A stretch of DNA of 64,000 bases from Mesorhizobium sp. 1M-11. GTDB lineage: Bacteria > Pseudomonadota > Alphaproteobacteria > Rhizobiales > Rhizobiaceae. Of this stretch, positions 53,883-62,251 are shown one piece after another. A program made the position numbers and the translations under genes. The DNA lies in assembly GCF_001303895.1 (NCBI RefSeq), contig NZ_LJSD01000032.1:45511-109510 (forward strand), given 5' to 3'. How positions within the stretch are numbered: position 1 is the stretch's first letter; each line of letters opens with the position of its first letter. Under the pieces are notes generated by a model, which was not told the DNA's origin, made no database searches, and saw only the letters and a program-made list of their open reading frames with translations.

Positions 53883-54494
53883 ATGGCCAAGCTCTATTTC
53901 AACTACGCAACCATGAACGCCGGCAAGACCACGATGCTCTTGCAGGCTTCGTATAACTACCGCGAGAGCGGCATGACCACGATGCTGTTCGTGGCCGGTC
54001 ACTATCGCAAGGGCGACACGGGCTTCATATCCTCGCGGATCGGCCTGGAAGCGGAGGCTGAGATGTTTCGCGACGGCGACGACCTCTACGCCCGCATCGC
54101 GGAGCATCACGAACACACCACGGTACACTGCGTCTTCGTCGACGAGGCGCAATTCCTGGACGAGGAGCAGGTGTGGCAGCTCGCCCGCGTTGCCGATCGG
54201 CTCGGCATTCCGGTGATGTGCTACGGACTGCGTACGGACTTTCAGGGCAATCTTTTCACCGGTTCGCGCGCCCTGCTGGCCATCGCCGACGACCTGCGTG
54301 AAGTGCGAACCATTTGCCGCTGTGGACGCAAGGCAACGATGGTTGTGCGTCTCGGCGCCGACGGCAAGGTCGCGAGACAAGGCGAGCAGGTGGCGATCGG
54401 CAAGGACATCTATGTTTCGCTCTGCCGCCGTCACTGGGAAGAGGAAATGGGCCGCGCCCAACCGGACGATTTCATCGGTTTCACGCGACCTTGA
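53883..54494 (+). CDS. tdk: Thymidine kinase
   Basis: 203 residues of type II. P-loop NAGKTTMLLQ (about 12-21), VFVDEAQFLDEEQVW with the catalytic Glu, CRCGRKATM and CRRHW as zinc-binding Cys sites, and lasso-loop residues GADGKVARQGEQVAIG. Phosphorylates thymidine for salvage. Divergent from choX across about 200 bases. Monocistronic. Confidence 0.95.
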   Translation: MAKLYFNYATMNAGKTTMLLQASYNYRESGMTTMLFVAGHYRKGDTGFISSRIGLEAEAEMFRDGDDLYARIAEHHEHTTVHCVFVDEAQFLDEEQVWQLARVADRLGIPVMCYGLRTDFQGNLFTGSRALLAIADDLREVRTICRCGRKATMVVRLGADGKVARQGEQVAIGKDIYVSLCRRHWEEEMGRAQPDDFIGFTRP

Positions 54495-54603
54495 GACGGG
54501 CTTCGCCGACATTGGGCTACACGCTGCGGCCAAGAGTACCATGGCCCTTCGCCAGCCGCTGCTGATACGTTGACCCTCGTCGCTATCGATCCGAGGAATA
54601 ATC

Positions 54604-54999
54604 ATGAAACGCCAGGCACTCGGCCCAGCCATTGCAATTCTCACCACGCTCATCGCCCTCCCCGCGCTCGCGGACGGCGACGCCGTCGCCGGCAAGAAAG
54701 TCTTCAACAAGTGTATGGCCTGCCACGACGCCACATCGGAAAAGGATAAGCTCGGACCGCATCTGCTTGGTGTCGTCGGCCGCACCGCCGGCACCGCACC
54801 AAGCTATCTTGCGAAGTACTCGCAAGCCATGAAGGATGCCGGTGCCGCCGGCCTCGTCTGGGATGAAAACTCGATTGCCGAATATCTGCGCAGCCCGAAA
54901 CAGAAAGTGCCCGGAAACAAGATGGCCTATACAGGCCTGAAGGACGATGCCGAAATCGCCAATGTCATCGCCTATCTGAAAGCTGACCCAAAACCGTAA
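54604..54999 (+). CDS. Class I cytochrome c, c2/c550-like
   Basis: 131 residues. Signal peptide (MKRQALGPAIAILTTLIALP, cleavage near ALA-DG), heme site CMACH, KLGPHLLGVVGRTAGT, and Met ligand region NKMAYTGLKDDAEI. Size and motifs match soluble c2-type cytochromes, which can carry electrons from the bc1 complex (petABC at 24-26 kb) to terminal oxidases. Exported to the periplasm. Confidence 0.92.
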   Translation: MKRQALGPAIAILTTLIALPALADGDAVAGKKVFNKCMACHDATSEKDKLGPHLLGVVGRTAGTAPSYLAKYSQAMKDAGAAGLVWDENSIAEYLRSPKQKVPGNKMAYTGLKDDAEIANVIAYLKADPKP

Positions 55000-55145
55000 T
55001 CCAGGCGCTATCGTCGCAAGCATCGCCGCGGGTGATCATGTCCGCGGCGAAAGCAACGCATGCGTCTTTCAATCGCCAACCGCCCCACATATATTCGCCG
55101 TTAGCTGCCACGCGCAGTTGAGTTTGCCACCGCTAGGGGGATCTG
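55000..55145. promoter_or_regulatory. Presumed promoter region of the AAA+ cluster
   Basis: 146 bases between the cytochrome c gene and the five-gene cluster. It should hold the cluster promoter; I see no exact box or hairpin. Confidence 0.35.
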
Positions 55146-56234
55146 ATGGCGACATTGCAAAACTTCGACACTGAAATCGCCAAGACCAGGCAGGTCGTCG
55201 AAGACATGCGTTCGAAGATCGAGCAGTCCGGCACCATGCTCGACACGCTCGCCAAGGCCGATCAGAAGATCGGCGATGCCAATTTCGACATCGAGAATGC
55301 CCGCATCCAGGATGTTCTCAAGCAGCAGAAGACGATGGAGGCCAACATCGCCGACCTCATCATCGGCCTTGAGGACGCAACCAATGTCTTCGGCTCCGAA
55401 TTCGAGAGCATGAAGAACTACACGGGCTGGGAAAACTTCGTCGGTATCTTCTCGGCCCAGAAGAAGCAGCGCATGCGCACCGACCGTGTCCGCAACATGT
55501 CGCTCGCCGGCAACCTGCAGGAGCTTCTGGCCAAGTCGGATACGATCGTCGGCATCCTGAAGGCGCAGAAGGAAGTGCTCGATCAGCGCTACAAGACCTC
55601 CGAGGCCAGCCTTTCGCAGGTGATCGAACGCCGCAAGGCGACCATGGCTGAGCTTGAAGCCGTGCAGAAGCGCATTCAGGAAGTAAACCCGCTGCTGCTG
55701 GACATCGAAAACAAGATCGCCGCCTCGACCAGCCAGAAAGAGCGCACCGCGCTGGAAAGCGAGCGCACCAAGCTCGCCACCGAATACAACGAGCGTCAGG
55801 CGAAGGAGCAGGAACTGCTGGCGGCCAGCCAGACACTGGAACGCTATACTTCCATGTTCCAGACCTTCGTGGATTCGCTGAACAACCAGATCGCTGCACA
55901 GTCGACGCTGATCAACAAGCTGACCATCGATACCGAGCAGCGCATCGTGCTTTACAAGGCGCTCGAGGATTCGTTGAAGACGGCTGCCCAGCAGGATGTC
56001 GCGCACAAGATCAACACGCTGGGCTCGCAGGTGGACACCACGGCCGAGGAAACAATGGCCGGCATTGGTGCCGCAGCCCAGAAACACATCGGCGACCTGC
56101 TCGAAATGCACGAGAAGAACATGGTGGCGACTGCCGATATTCAGCGCCGCAAGAAGCTGGCCGACGATGCGTTCGCACGCCGTTTCGACGACGTCATGAA
56201 GAAGCACAACTCAGCGAACTATGTGCAGTCCTGA
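55146..56234 (+). CDS. Long coiled-coil protein of unknown function (AAA+ cluster gene 1)
   Basis: 362 residues, nearly all helical and charged, rich in Lys/Glu/Gln/Ala with no signal peptide or membrane helix. Coiled-coil stretches around 170-230 (SQVIERRKATMAELEAVQKR, KERTALESERTKLATEY) and near the C-terminus (IQRRKKLADDAFARRFDDVM). The 90-110 region (NYTGWENFVGIFSAQKKQRM) is the only aromatic-rich part. Its general design is a little like TelA-type stress proteins, but I cannot assign it. First gene of a five-gene array with an AAA+ ATPase. Confidence 0.82.
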   Translation: MATLQNFDTEIAKTRQVVEDMRSKIEQSGTMLDTLAKADQKIGDANFDIENARIQDVLKQQKTMEANIADLIIGLEDATNVFGSEFESMKNYTGWENFVGIFSAQKKQRMRTDRVRNMSLAGNLQELLAKSDTIVGILKAQKEVLDQRYKTSEASLSQVIERRKATMAELEAVQKRIQEVNPLLLDIENKIAASTSQKERTALESERTKLATEYNERQAKEQELLAASQTLERYTSMFQTFVDSLNNQIAAQSTLINKLTIDTEQRIVLYKALEDSLKTAAQQDVAHKINTLGSQVDTTAEETMAGIGAAAQKHIGDLLEMHEKNMVATADIQRRKKLADDAFARRFDDVMKKHNSANYVQS

Positions 56235-56320
56235 CCACGGCAGGACTGTTCGCACCCATCGATGACTTCTCGTAACCCCATCCGCTGGCTTTTTCCCTTC
56301 ATATGGAAGGGAACAGGAGC

Positions 56321-57466
56321 ATGACAATCGAAACAGATGCGGCCGAACGCTACTTCTCGGCGATAACGGCTGCCTTGTCCGGTCTCGAGATCTTCATGCG
56401 CGACGACCGCTCGCCGCTGTACCGGCATGGCATCGTCGCAAAGATCGTGGCGGAATATATCAGCCGACTCGACAAGTCCTTCACCTGCTGGCGCAACCGC
56501 CTCGGCTTCATGGAGACATTCAAGATCTCCCGCGCCGAAAGCGGCTATCCGGCGTTCCAGAACCTGCTCGAGCTGGAAAATGACCGTCGGCAGGCCGACA
56601 GCCGGCTGGCCACCATTCCCTCGGCGCGCGAGCTGCGCGCCGAGATGGCCGACTTCATCCTGCGTCACAAGGAATTCCCGACCGCACTGCAGAAGTCGAT
56701 GGCAGAGCGGCTCTACCTGGAAGATATCAAGGGCGGCGAAACCTTCGGCCCGTTCACGCTGGCGCAGACCGCCAAGGTTTCGGTCAATCCGAAATCCGGC
56801 TTACCCTATTATCTCGTCCATTGGGCAAGCTTCGACGGCACCGCCAACCTGCCGCTGGTCTATATGGTGACGGTGGAGGATTCCTCCGACAACATCGTGC
56901 GCCAATTGGTCGGCAAGGATGGTCGCCTAAACGCGGATGTCGAGATCCCGCTGCCGGTTGACGGTCTGCTGAACCCTGATCTTGCCCGCCGTTTCGATGA
57001 TTTCACAGAAAAGAACTCGTCCTACTCGCTGTCTCCGCTGACCATCGCGGTCAACCTCGACAAGGATTTCGAGCCACTGCATCCCAAGCAATTGCGGCGC
57101 GTGGTTCTCGGTCCCTTCTATTCGGCAGGCATCACCGACAACAATTCGACGGTGACCGAGGTGCTGGCCAAGGTGCGCAAACCGGAGAACGCCTGGCTAC
57201 TCACCTGGACCATCCAGGAAGTCTATTCGAAGGGCGAAAAGCCAGGTCGGCGCGGCCTTTTCTCCAGCGAAAAGACAACGCAGGAATTCTTCATCAACAC
57301 CGACGATCTCGAGGCGACGCGCCAGGGCGTTTCGAGTTTTGAGAACCACGCGCTTGTGCCGCACGAAGCCTATCAGGCGCTCTACGCCGCAGGCGAAACC
57401 CAGAAGATATTCAACGGCTACAAGGTGCACATCCTGTCCGGCGGACGGGTGATTTCGGACGTCTGA
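56321..57466 (+). CDS. Protein of unknown function (AAA+ cluster gene 2)
   Basis: 381 residues from an ATG with AAGGGA eight bases upstream. N-terminal helical part (YFSAITAALSGLEIFMR, EYISRLDKSFTCWRNRLGFM), a middle beta-rich part (LYLEDIKGGETFGPFTLAQT, LPYYLVHWASFDGTANLPLV), and a C-terminal domain (NAWLLTWTIQEVYSKGEK, FNGYKVHILSGGRVI). No membrane helix or signal peptide. I do not recognise any family. The position directly before the ATPase suggests a partner or substrate adaptor. Confidence 0.8.
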   Translation: MTIETDAAERYFSAITAALSGLEIFMRDDRSPLYRHGIVAKIVAEYISRLDKSFTCWRNRLGFMETFKISRAESGYPAFQNLLELENDRRQADSRLATIPSARELRAEMADFILRHKEFPTALQKSMAERLYLEDIKGGETFGPFTLAQTAKVSVNPKSGLPYYLVHWASFDGTANLPLVYMVTVEDSSDNIVRQLVGKDGRLNADVEIPLPVDGLLNPDLARRFDDFTEKNSSYSLSPLTIAVNLDKDFEPLHPKQLRRVVLGPFYSAGITDNNSTVTEVLAKVRKPENAWLLTWTIQEVYSKGEKPGRRGLFSSEKTTQEFFINTDDLEATRQGVSSFENHALVPHEAYQALYAAGETQKIFNGYKVHILSGGRVISDV

Positions 57467-57467
57467 C

Positions 57468-57545
57468 GCGTGATCCCGAACCGAAAGTCAGCGATGCAAA
57501 AAGTTGCAGACTTTTCGGACCAGGATTATCCGACAAAACAACGAG
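57468..57545 (+). repeat. Degraded class B palindromic repeat
   Basis: GATCCCGAAC..., AAAAAGTTGCAGACTTTTCGG and CCGACAAAACAAC match parts of the class B element at 2561. Arms are imperfect. It lies between genes 2 and 3 of the AAA+ cluster. Confidence 0.65.
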
Positions 57546-57575
57546 CCTGACCGAGACTGCGTAACGAGGGACCGA

Positions 57576-59486
57576 ATGGACACCGGGCTGACCACCATTC
57601 CCGAGGCCGATATCGAAAAGCACCGCGCCACCGCGCAGAGCTTCATCACCCGTGTCGTCGTGCTGGAGGATTCGTCCGGCGAATCCGGTACTGCGCTTGC
57701 CGGCACGGGCCGACGCTTCGTCTCCACCGTTTCGACCGGATCATTGCGCAAGACGCGAGAGGTCGAGCTGCAGAAGACGATTGCCTCCACACGGCCGGAC
57801 GACCAGTTGATGTCGATCCCGCAGCACACGCTGCTGTATCGCGCGCGGCGCGGCATTGCCGTGGCGCTGGCCGTGTCGGATGTATTCTCGCGGTCGACCG
57901 ATCTTGAAAGCCTGCAGTCGCAGAACGCGCGCTCGCCACTCGGGGGCGACCAGGCCGCACAATTCAAGAAACTGCTTTCCGCTTCAGCCTATGTCGCTGC
58001 CTTCACGCTTGCCTCCTATCTGGCTCAGCTCATAGACAGCGACGGCGAAGCGCCGAATGACATTGCCGAGCCTGACTTCCTGTTCGACACGCCGCAGGAT
58101 GCGGTGAAGTCTCTCGTTTCAGGTCTCGACAAGGCCCTCGCTGGCACCAAGGACGATGCCGATCTGCTGACGCGTGCGAAGAGTTTCGCTCGCGTTGCCA
58201 TCGACGGTCTGCTGACGCGCAAGGGCCGCTTCGACGGTCTTGGCGCCTTCGAGAATGCGCATATCCGCATCGACGCCGACGACTTCACTCTCGACGGCTT
58301 CGATGTCGCGCCCGGCAAGAAATCCAAGCCGCTGGTGATGACCTTCAAGAAGCCGGACGAGGTCGTCGGCAATCACATCGCCAAATACCAGTCGGTGAAG
58401 CTGGCCAAGATGCTGATGGCCTACGACTTCGACCGGGAGTTGAACCCGTTTGTCGAACTTGGCGGTTTCCTGTTCACCTTCATCGGCGACGGCGCGCCTG
58501 GCACCGGCAAGACGACGCTGATCCAGATGATCGCCGGCCTGGTCAACGACTATTGCAAGGTCGCCGGCTATCCTTTCGCCTACGAGAATTTCGGCGTCGA
58601 CCAGATCTCGTCCTATCAAGGCAAGTCCGGCCAGAACTGCCGGCAATTCATCAACAATGTGCTCAATCCGCGTGCGATCGGCTTCGGCACCATCGACGAC
58701 ATCGATCAGGTGGCGGCCAAGCGTTCCGACGACCGTGCCTCGGCCGGCCAGCAGGAGATCACCGGTGTCTTGATGGACGCGTTCGCCGGCGCGGGCACGG
58801 TGGTGCGCGGCAACTGTGCCTTCGGCATGTTTTCCAACTATCCCGAAAATGTCGACGACGCACTGCGTCAGCGCGCCGGCGCTCGTTGGCTGGTCGACGG
58901 CCCCCAGACACGCGACGACTACATCGACATCTTCGTGCTGCTTGCCGGCAAGAACCACAAGATCCCTCTCGGCGAGCATGATCTCTATGCCGCTCAGGAA
59001 ATCCAGCGCGCCGTGATGGAGGCCTACGAAGGTCACGACAAGCCGCATGAAGAGGGATTGATGAAGGTCTATGAGCGCTTCATCAAGGAAAGCGGCCAGC
59101 CGAAAACGCTGGAAGATGTCGGCACCTATCTGCACCTGATCAAGGAAGCCGAGCCCCGCTTCACCGGCCGCGCCATCAAGAACGTCACCGACGCCATCAA
59201 GATGCGTGCGATGGATATCGAACTGCCGGATGAATGGTTCGAAAAGCCGGAAGCCTTCATGCACAAGAGCTACGATGACAAGAAGGCGATGATCGAGGAA
59301 CTGCGCGGCCCGTTCGACATGGGCATAGTCATGCAGGAGATCAACCGCTACGCCGATTCCGAATTCCGCTATGCAGACAAGTCCGATGATGCCGCGGTCG
59401 ACAAGCTTCTACGCGATGCCCGCTTGCGCGAACGCGCAGCCAGGGAGATGGAGGAATTGAAGAAGAAGGGGCTGTGGAACGCGTAA
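57576..59486 (+). CDS. AAA+ ATPase of unknown function (AAA+ cluster gene 3)
   Basis: 636 residues. A long unassigned N-domain (about 1-270), then an AAA+ core: Walker A GDGAPGTGKTT (about 304-314), Walker B GFGTIDDIDQV (about 369), sensor-1 region GNCAFGMFSNYPEN, arginine-finger region RQRAGARWLVDGP, and a helical lid (EEGLMKVYERFIKESGQPK; TGRAIKNVTDAIKM). The C-terminus is a charged helix (RERAAREMEELKKKGL). Not MoxR, ClpB, FtsH or Lon by visible motifs. Stop TAA overlaps the next ATG (TAATG). The likely motor of the cluster. Confidence 0.87.
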   Translation: MDTGLTTIPEADIEKHRATAQSFITRVVVLEDSSGESGTALAGTGRRFVSTVSTGSLRKTREVELQKTIASTRPDDQLMSIPQHTLLYRARRGIAVALAVSDVFSRSTDLESLQSQNARSPLGGDQAAQFKKLLSASAYVAAFTLASYLAQLIDSDGEAPNDIAEPDFLFDTPQDAVKSLVSGLDKALAGTKDDADLLTRAKSFARVAIDGLLTRKGRFDGLGAFENAHIRIDADDFTLDGFDVAPGKKSKPLVMTFKKPDEVVGNHIAKYQSVKLAKMLMAYDFDRELNPFVELGGFLFTFIGDGAPGTGKTTLIQMIAGLVNDYCKVAGYPFAYENFGVDQISSYQGKSGQNCRQFINNVLNPRAIGFGTIDDIDQVAAKRSDDRASAGQQEITGVLMDAFAGAGTVVRGNCAFGMFSNYPENVDDALRQRAGARWLVDGPQTRDDYIDIFVLLAGKNHKIPLGEHDLYAAQEIQRAVMEAYEGHDKPHEEGLMKVYERFIKESGQPKTLEDVGTYLHLIKEAEPRFTGRAIKNVTDAIKMRAMDIELPDEWFEKPEAFMHKSYDDKKAMIEELRGPFDMGIVMQEINRYADSEFRYADKSDDAAVDKLLRDARLRERAAREMEELKKKGLWNA

Positions 59487-60772
59487 TGGACCTTCTGCGC
59501 GACAACGAGCTCATTTACGGCCGCCTGCTGCCGATCGATGAGCCGCATCTCATCGACCGCTACAACAAGGCGCTGAAGGCGTTCGGGTTCAAACCGACCA
59601 GGCGGAAAAGCTTTCACGTCGACCGCACCGGTTTCTCGCCCGAGATTGCTGAGGAATGCGGCGACTACGACTATCTCGACCCCAATGGCATCAACCGCCG
59701 GTTCATCATCCTGACGCCTGCCCAGATCGACCTGCCCGTCGTGCATACGGCTTTCTCGAACACCTCGCAGCTGATGTTCGAGTTCATGTCGAAGAACAGC
59801 CGCGCCATAGACGCGCTGACCATCAAGGATGTCATCTATGGCGAGATCGAGGATTCGGTATCGACGGTGGGTGACATAGAGGATTTGCTCTCCATCAACC
59901 AGGTGGAGTTCCGCGTCCTCTCTGCCGAGGACGTCCTCGGCAAGGCATCGGAACTTGGCACGCTGGTCGATCGGCTGAAGCAGGAGCCCGACGCCTGGCG
60001 CGACAACAAGATGCTTGAGCGCATGGTGGAACTCGCCAAGGTCACCGGCGACATCCGCGAAAATGCGTTGGTGCCCGACCAGGTCATTTTCCGCCACAAC
60101 GCCTATTGGACGAGCCATTTCGGCGGACTGTACGTTTTCGTCGACCCGGATGTGACCACCGTCATCGGCGATCCGGCAGCCCCGGGTTTTCGGCGTTCAC
60201 GGCCGTGGCAGGTCAGCTACCTGTCGATCAAGGATGCCGATGCCGTCTTCCGCTTTCTGGCCAGCAGCGGCCGCATCGAACTGCCGCGCGCCTCGTGGAT
60301 CGAAAGCTCCGGCTATCTCGAACACCGCGCCGAAATGGTGGTGCGCAACCTGATCTGGCAGTCCGACCCGGATCGTAACCTCTCCGGTGTCGACAAGGTC
60401 TGGCTGCAGACCTGGATCCACAACAATGCTTCCGCGATCAATCGTGACGGCGACTTTCCCTTCCTGAATGCCGCCAAGCGCGAGGTCGGCCAGCTCGGCC
60501 AGTTGAAGATCGAGGATGTGCTGCCCAGGCAGCGTTTCCTGGTGGTGCGCGCAAGGCCAAAGCATCCCGATGCTTGGCTGACCAATCGGCTAATCTCGGA
60601 TTTTGTGCCGTCGGACTTCGTTTCCCGTTACGTCTTCAACAAGCAAGGTTTCTACAAGGACTATGAAGGCTTCAGCGAGGCCTGGCGATCGCATGTTGTC
60701 GACGTCCTGAAAACCACATATCTCAGGGACAAGGAGGCATTCAGGAACCGCCTCTATGGCCTGACCGACTAG
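59486..60772 (+). CDS. DUF6638-like protein (AAA+ cluster gene 4)
   Basis: 428 residues. N-terminus MDLLRDNELIYGRLLPIDEPHLIDRY is split over a conserved start; YDYLDPNGINRRFIILTPAQID, FEFMSKNSRAIDALTIKDV, HNAYWTSHFGGLYVFVDPDV and FVPSDFVSRYVFNKQGFYKD are further likely conserved blocks. I recall such proteins as DUF6638 (family name from memory). No membrane helix. Translation is coupled to the AAA+ gene. Its UAG stop is in the CTAG border of the class B repeat. Confidence 0.82.
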   Translation: MDLLRDNELIYGRLLPIDEPHLIDRYNKALKAFGFKPTRRKSFHVDRTGFSPEIAEECGDYDYLDPNGINRRFIILTPAQIDLPVVHTAFSNTSQLMFEFMSKNSRAIDALTIKDVIYGEIEDSVSTVGDIEDLLSINQVEFRVLSAEDVLGKASELGTLVDRLKQEPDAWRDNKMLERMVELAKVTGDIRENALVPDQVIFRHNAYWTSHFGGLYVFVDPDVTTVIGDPAAPGFRRSRPWQVSYLSIKDADAVFRFLASSGRIELPRASWIESSGYLEHRAEMVVRNLIWQSDPDRNLSGVDKVWLQTWIHNNASAINRDGDFPFLNAAKREVGQLGQLKIEDVLPRQRFLVVRARPKHPDAWLTNRLISDFVPSDFVSRYVFNKQGFYKDYEGFSEAWRSHVVDVLKTTYLRDKEAFRNRLYGLTD

Positions 60773-60870
60773 ATCAGGATGATGTTTGGTTGAATTGTCA
60801 TCCTGATCTAACTTTTTGTTTTGCCGCATGATCTTTTCCGAAAAGTCTTCAACTTTTCGGGATCATGCTA
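60769..60870 (+). repeat. Class B palindromic mosaic repeat with extra hairpin
   Basis: CTAG, then stem GATCAGGATGA (60772-60782) / TCATCCTGATC (60797-60807), an AACTTTTTGTTTTGCCG linker (reverse of the class A/B linker), and CATGATC...GATCATG with inner arms CCGAAAAGT/ACTTTTCGG. Lies between genes 4 and 5 of the AAA+ cluster. Confidence 0.85.
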
Positions 60871-60886
60871 TTGGGGGTGCCACCGC

Positions 60887-62008
60887 ATGCTTGATCCGAT
60901 CGTGAATTTCATCACCCGGATATTCCAGTGGATCGGCCGTGGTATCGGCCTGCTGATCGGTATCGTCCTGTGGCCCTTCATGTGGGTCGGCCGCTGGTAT
61001 TTTCAGCGCGGCTGGATCCTGAAGTCGCTGGTGGGCGTCGGCCTGCTCATCCTCCTCGCCCTCTATGGCAACTTCTTCTACGCAACGCAGTGGTGGAACA
61101 ATTTCGACCCGAACTATGTCGACAAATACAAGTTCGAGAGCCGCAACGTCTCTGCAGGCGAACAGGTGACGGCTGGCGGCGGCACCGACACGACCAGATC
61201 GTGCGGTCGTTCCGCCATCGCCGACGTTACTGCCGACCTGACCGACTTCAATGTGAACCAGAACGCCTGGATCTCGTCGATGATCCTTTACAAGGTCGGC
61301 CTTTTCGGCCTCGACTGGGACAAGACGCCGTTCATGGACAACAAAGCCTCGTTCCAGCGCGGCATCAACCAGGCGGCACGACGTACGGCCACCGAACTCG
61401 CCGACAACATGGGCCGCGTGCGTACAACCTCGCAGATCGACAGCGATCTGCAGGACGCGCGTGGCGATTTGCAATTCGACGAATACACTTGGTACTTCGG
61501 GCTCAGCCCATTCGGCCCCAAGACGCCGACGCCGAGCTATTACCGCGATGCCATCAAGAAGCTGCGGGCATTCAATACCAAGCTTGCCAACTGCCAGGCG
61601 GTCTTCGATGCCCGCGCCGACAATCTCAAGCAATATATCGACCGTATCGCCTCCGACATCGGTTCGACATCGGCGATCCTGAAGGACCGAGCCGAAAACT
61701 ACAACTACGGTTTCTTCGACCCACGCGCCGACGATCGCTTCTGGTTCGCCTATGGCCAGCTCTACGCTTACTATGGGTTGATGAAGGGAGCGCAAGCCGA
61801 CTACGAGGACGTGCTCAAGCAGAAGAATCTGAAGAGCCTTTGGGATACGATGGATGCCCAGTTCGTCTCAGCGCTGCGCATCCAGCCCTGGCTTGTCGCC
61901 AACAGCGATGAAACCGGAATTTTCGCCACGCATCTGACCACGATGGGCTTCTATGTTCTGCGCGTTCGCTCCAACCTGGTCGAGATCAGCAACGTGCTGG
62001 CGCAATAA
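60887..62008 (+). CDS. DUF2333-like membrane-anchored protein (AAA+ cluster gene 5)
   Basis: 373 residues. N-terminal amphipathic and hydrophobic stretches (IVNFITRIFQWIGRGIGLLI; LKSLVGVGLLILLALYGNFF), then a single soluble domain. Pattern of DUF2333: WISSMILYKVGLFGLDWDKTP, FQRGINQAARRTATELADNMG, LQFDEYTWYFG, FDARADNLKQYIDRIASDIGS. GGGGG precedes the ATG. It would fix the cluster to the inner membrane, with the bulk probably periplasmic. Function unknown. Confidence 0.85.
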   Translation: MLDPIVNFITRIFQWIGRGIGLLIGIVLWPFMWVGRWYFQRGWILKSLVGVGLLILLALYGNFFYATQWWNNFDPNYVDKYKFESRNVSAGEQVTAGGGTDTTRSCGRSAIADVTADLTDFNVNQNAWISSMILYKVGLFGLDWDKTPFMDNKASFQRGINQAARRTATELADNMGRVRTTSQIDSDLQDARGDLQFDEYTWYFGLSPFGPKTPTPSYYRDAIKKLRAFNTKLANCQAVFDARADNLKQYIDRIASDIGSTSAILKDRAENYNYGFFDPRADDRFWFAYGQLYAYYGLMKGAQADYEDVLKQKNLKSLWDTMDAQFVSALRIQPWLVANSDETGIFATHLTTMGFYVLRVRSNLVEISNVLAQ

Positions 62009-62251
62009 TAGCGAATAGCGAATGAAATTAGCCGGTTGTGGTTATGTCGCAACCTGGCCTGCGGATACGACAATGCCTTCCTCTATTCGCTACTCACCAT
62101 TCGCTATTCGCTTCGGACGACCCTGTCGCATTTCGCGTATTGCGCGGCTGTTTTGAGACGGCGAAACCAGCCCACACTCGGCTTCTATGCCGCACGACAC
62201 CGGCCGGCGAATGCCGCGCCTGCCACCTGACGATTTGGGAGATCACCTTAC
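62009..62251 (+). repeat. Leader of fhs with 15-base inverted repeat
   Basis: AGCGAATAGCGAATG (62010-62024) is repeated inverted as CATTCGCTATTCGCT (62098-62112), 73 bases apart, with extra direct copies of CTATTCGCT nearby. The region contains no credible gene. It may be a small dispersed repeat or an fhs leader structure. Confidence 0.6.
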
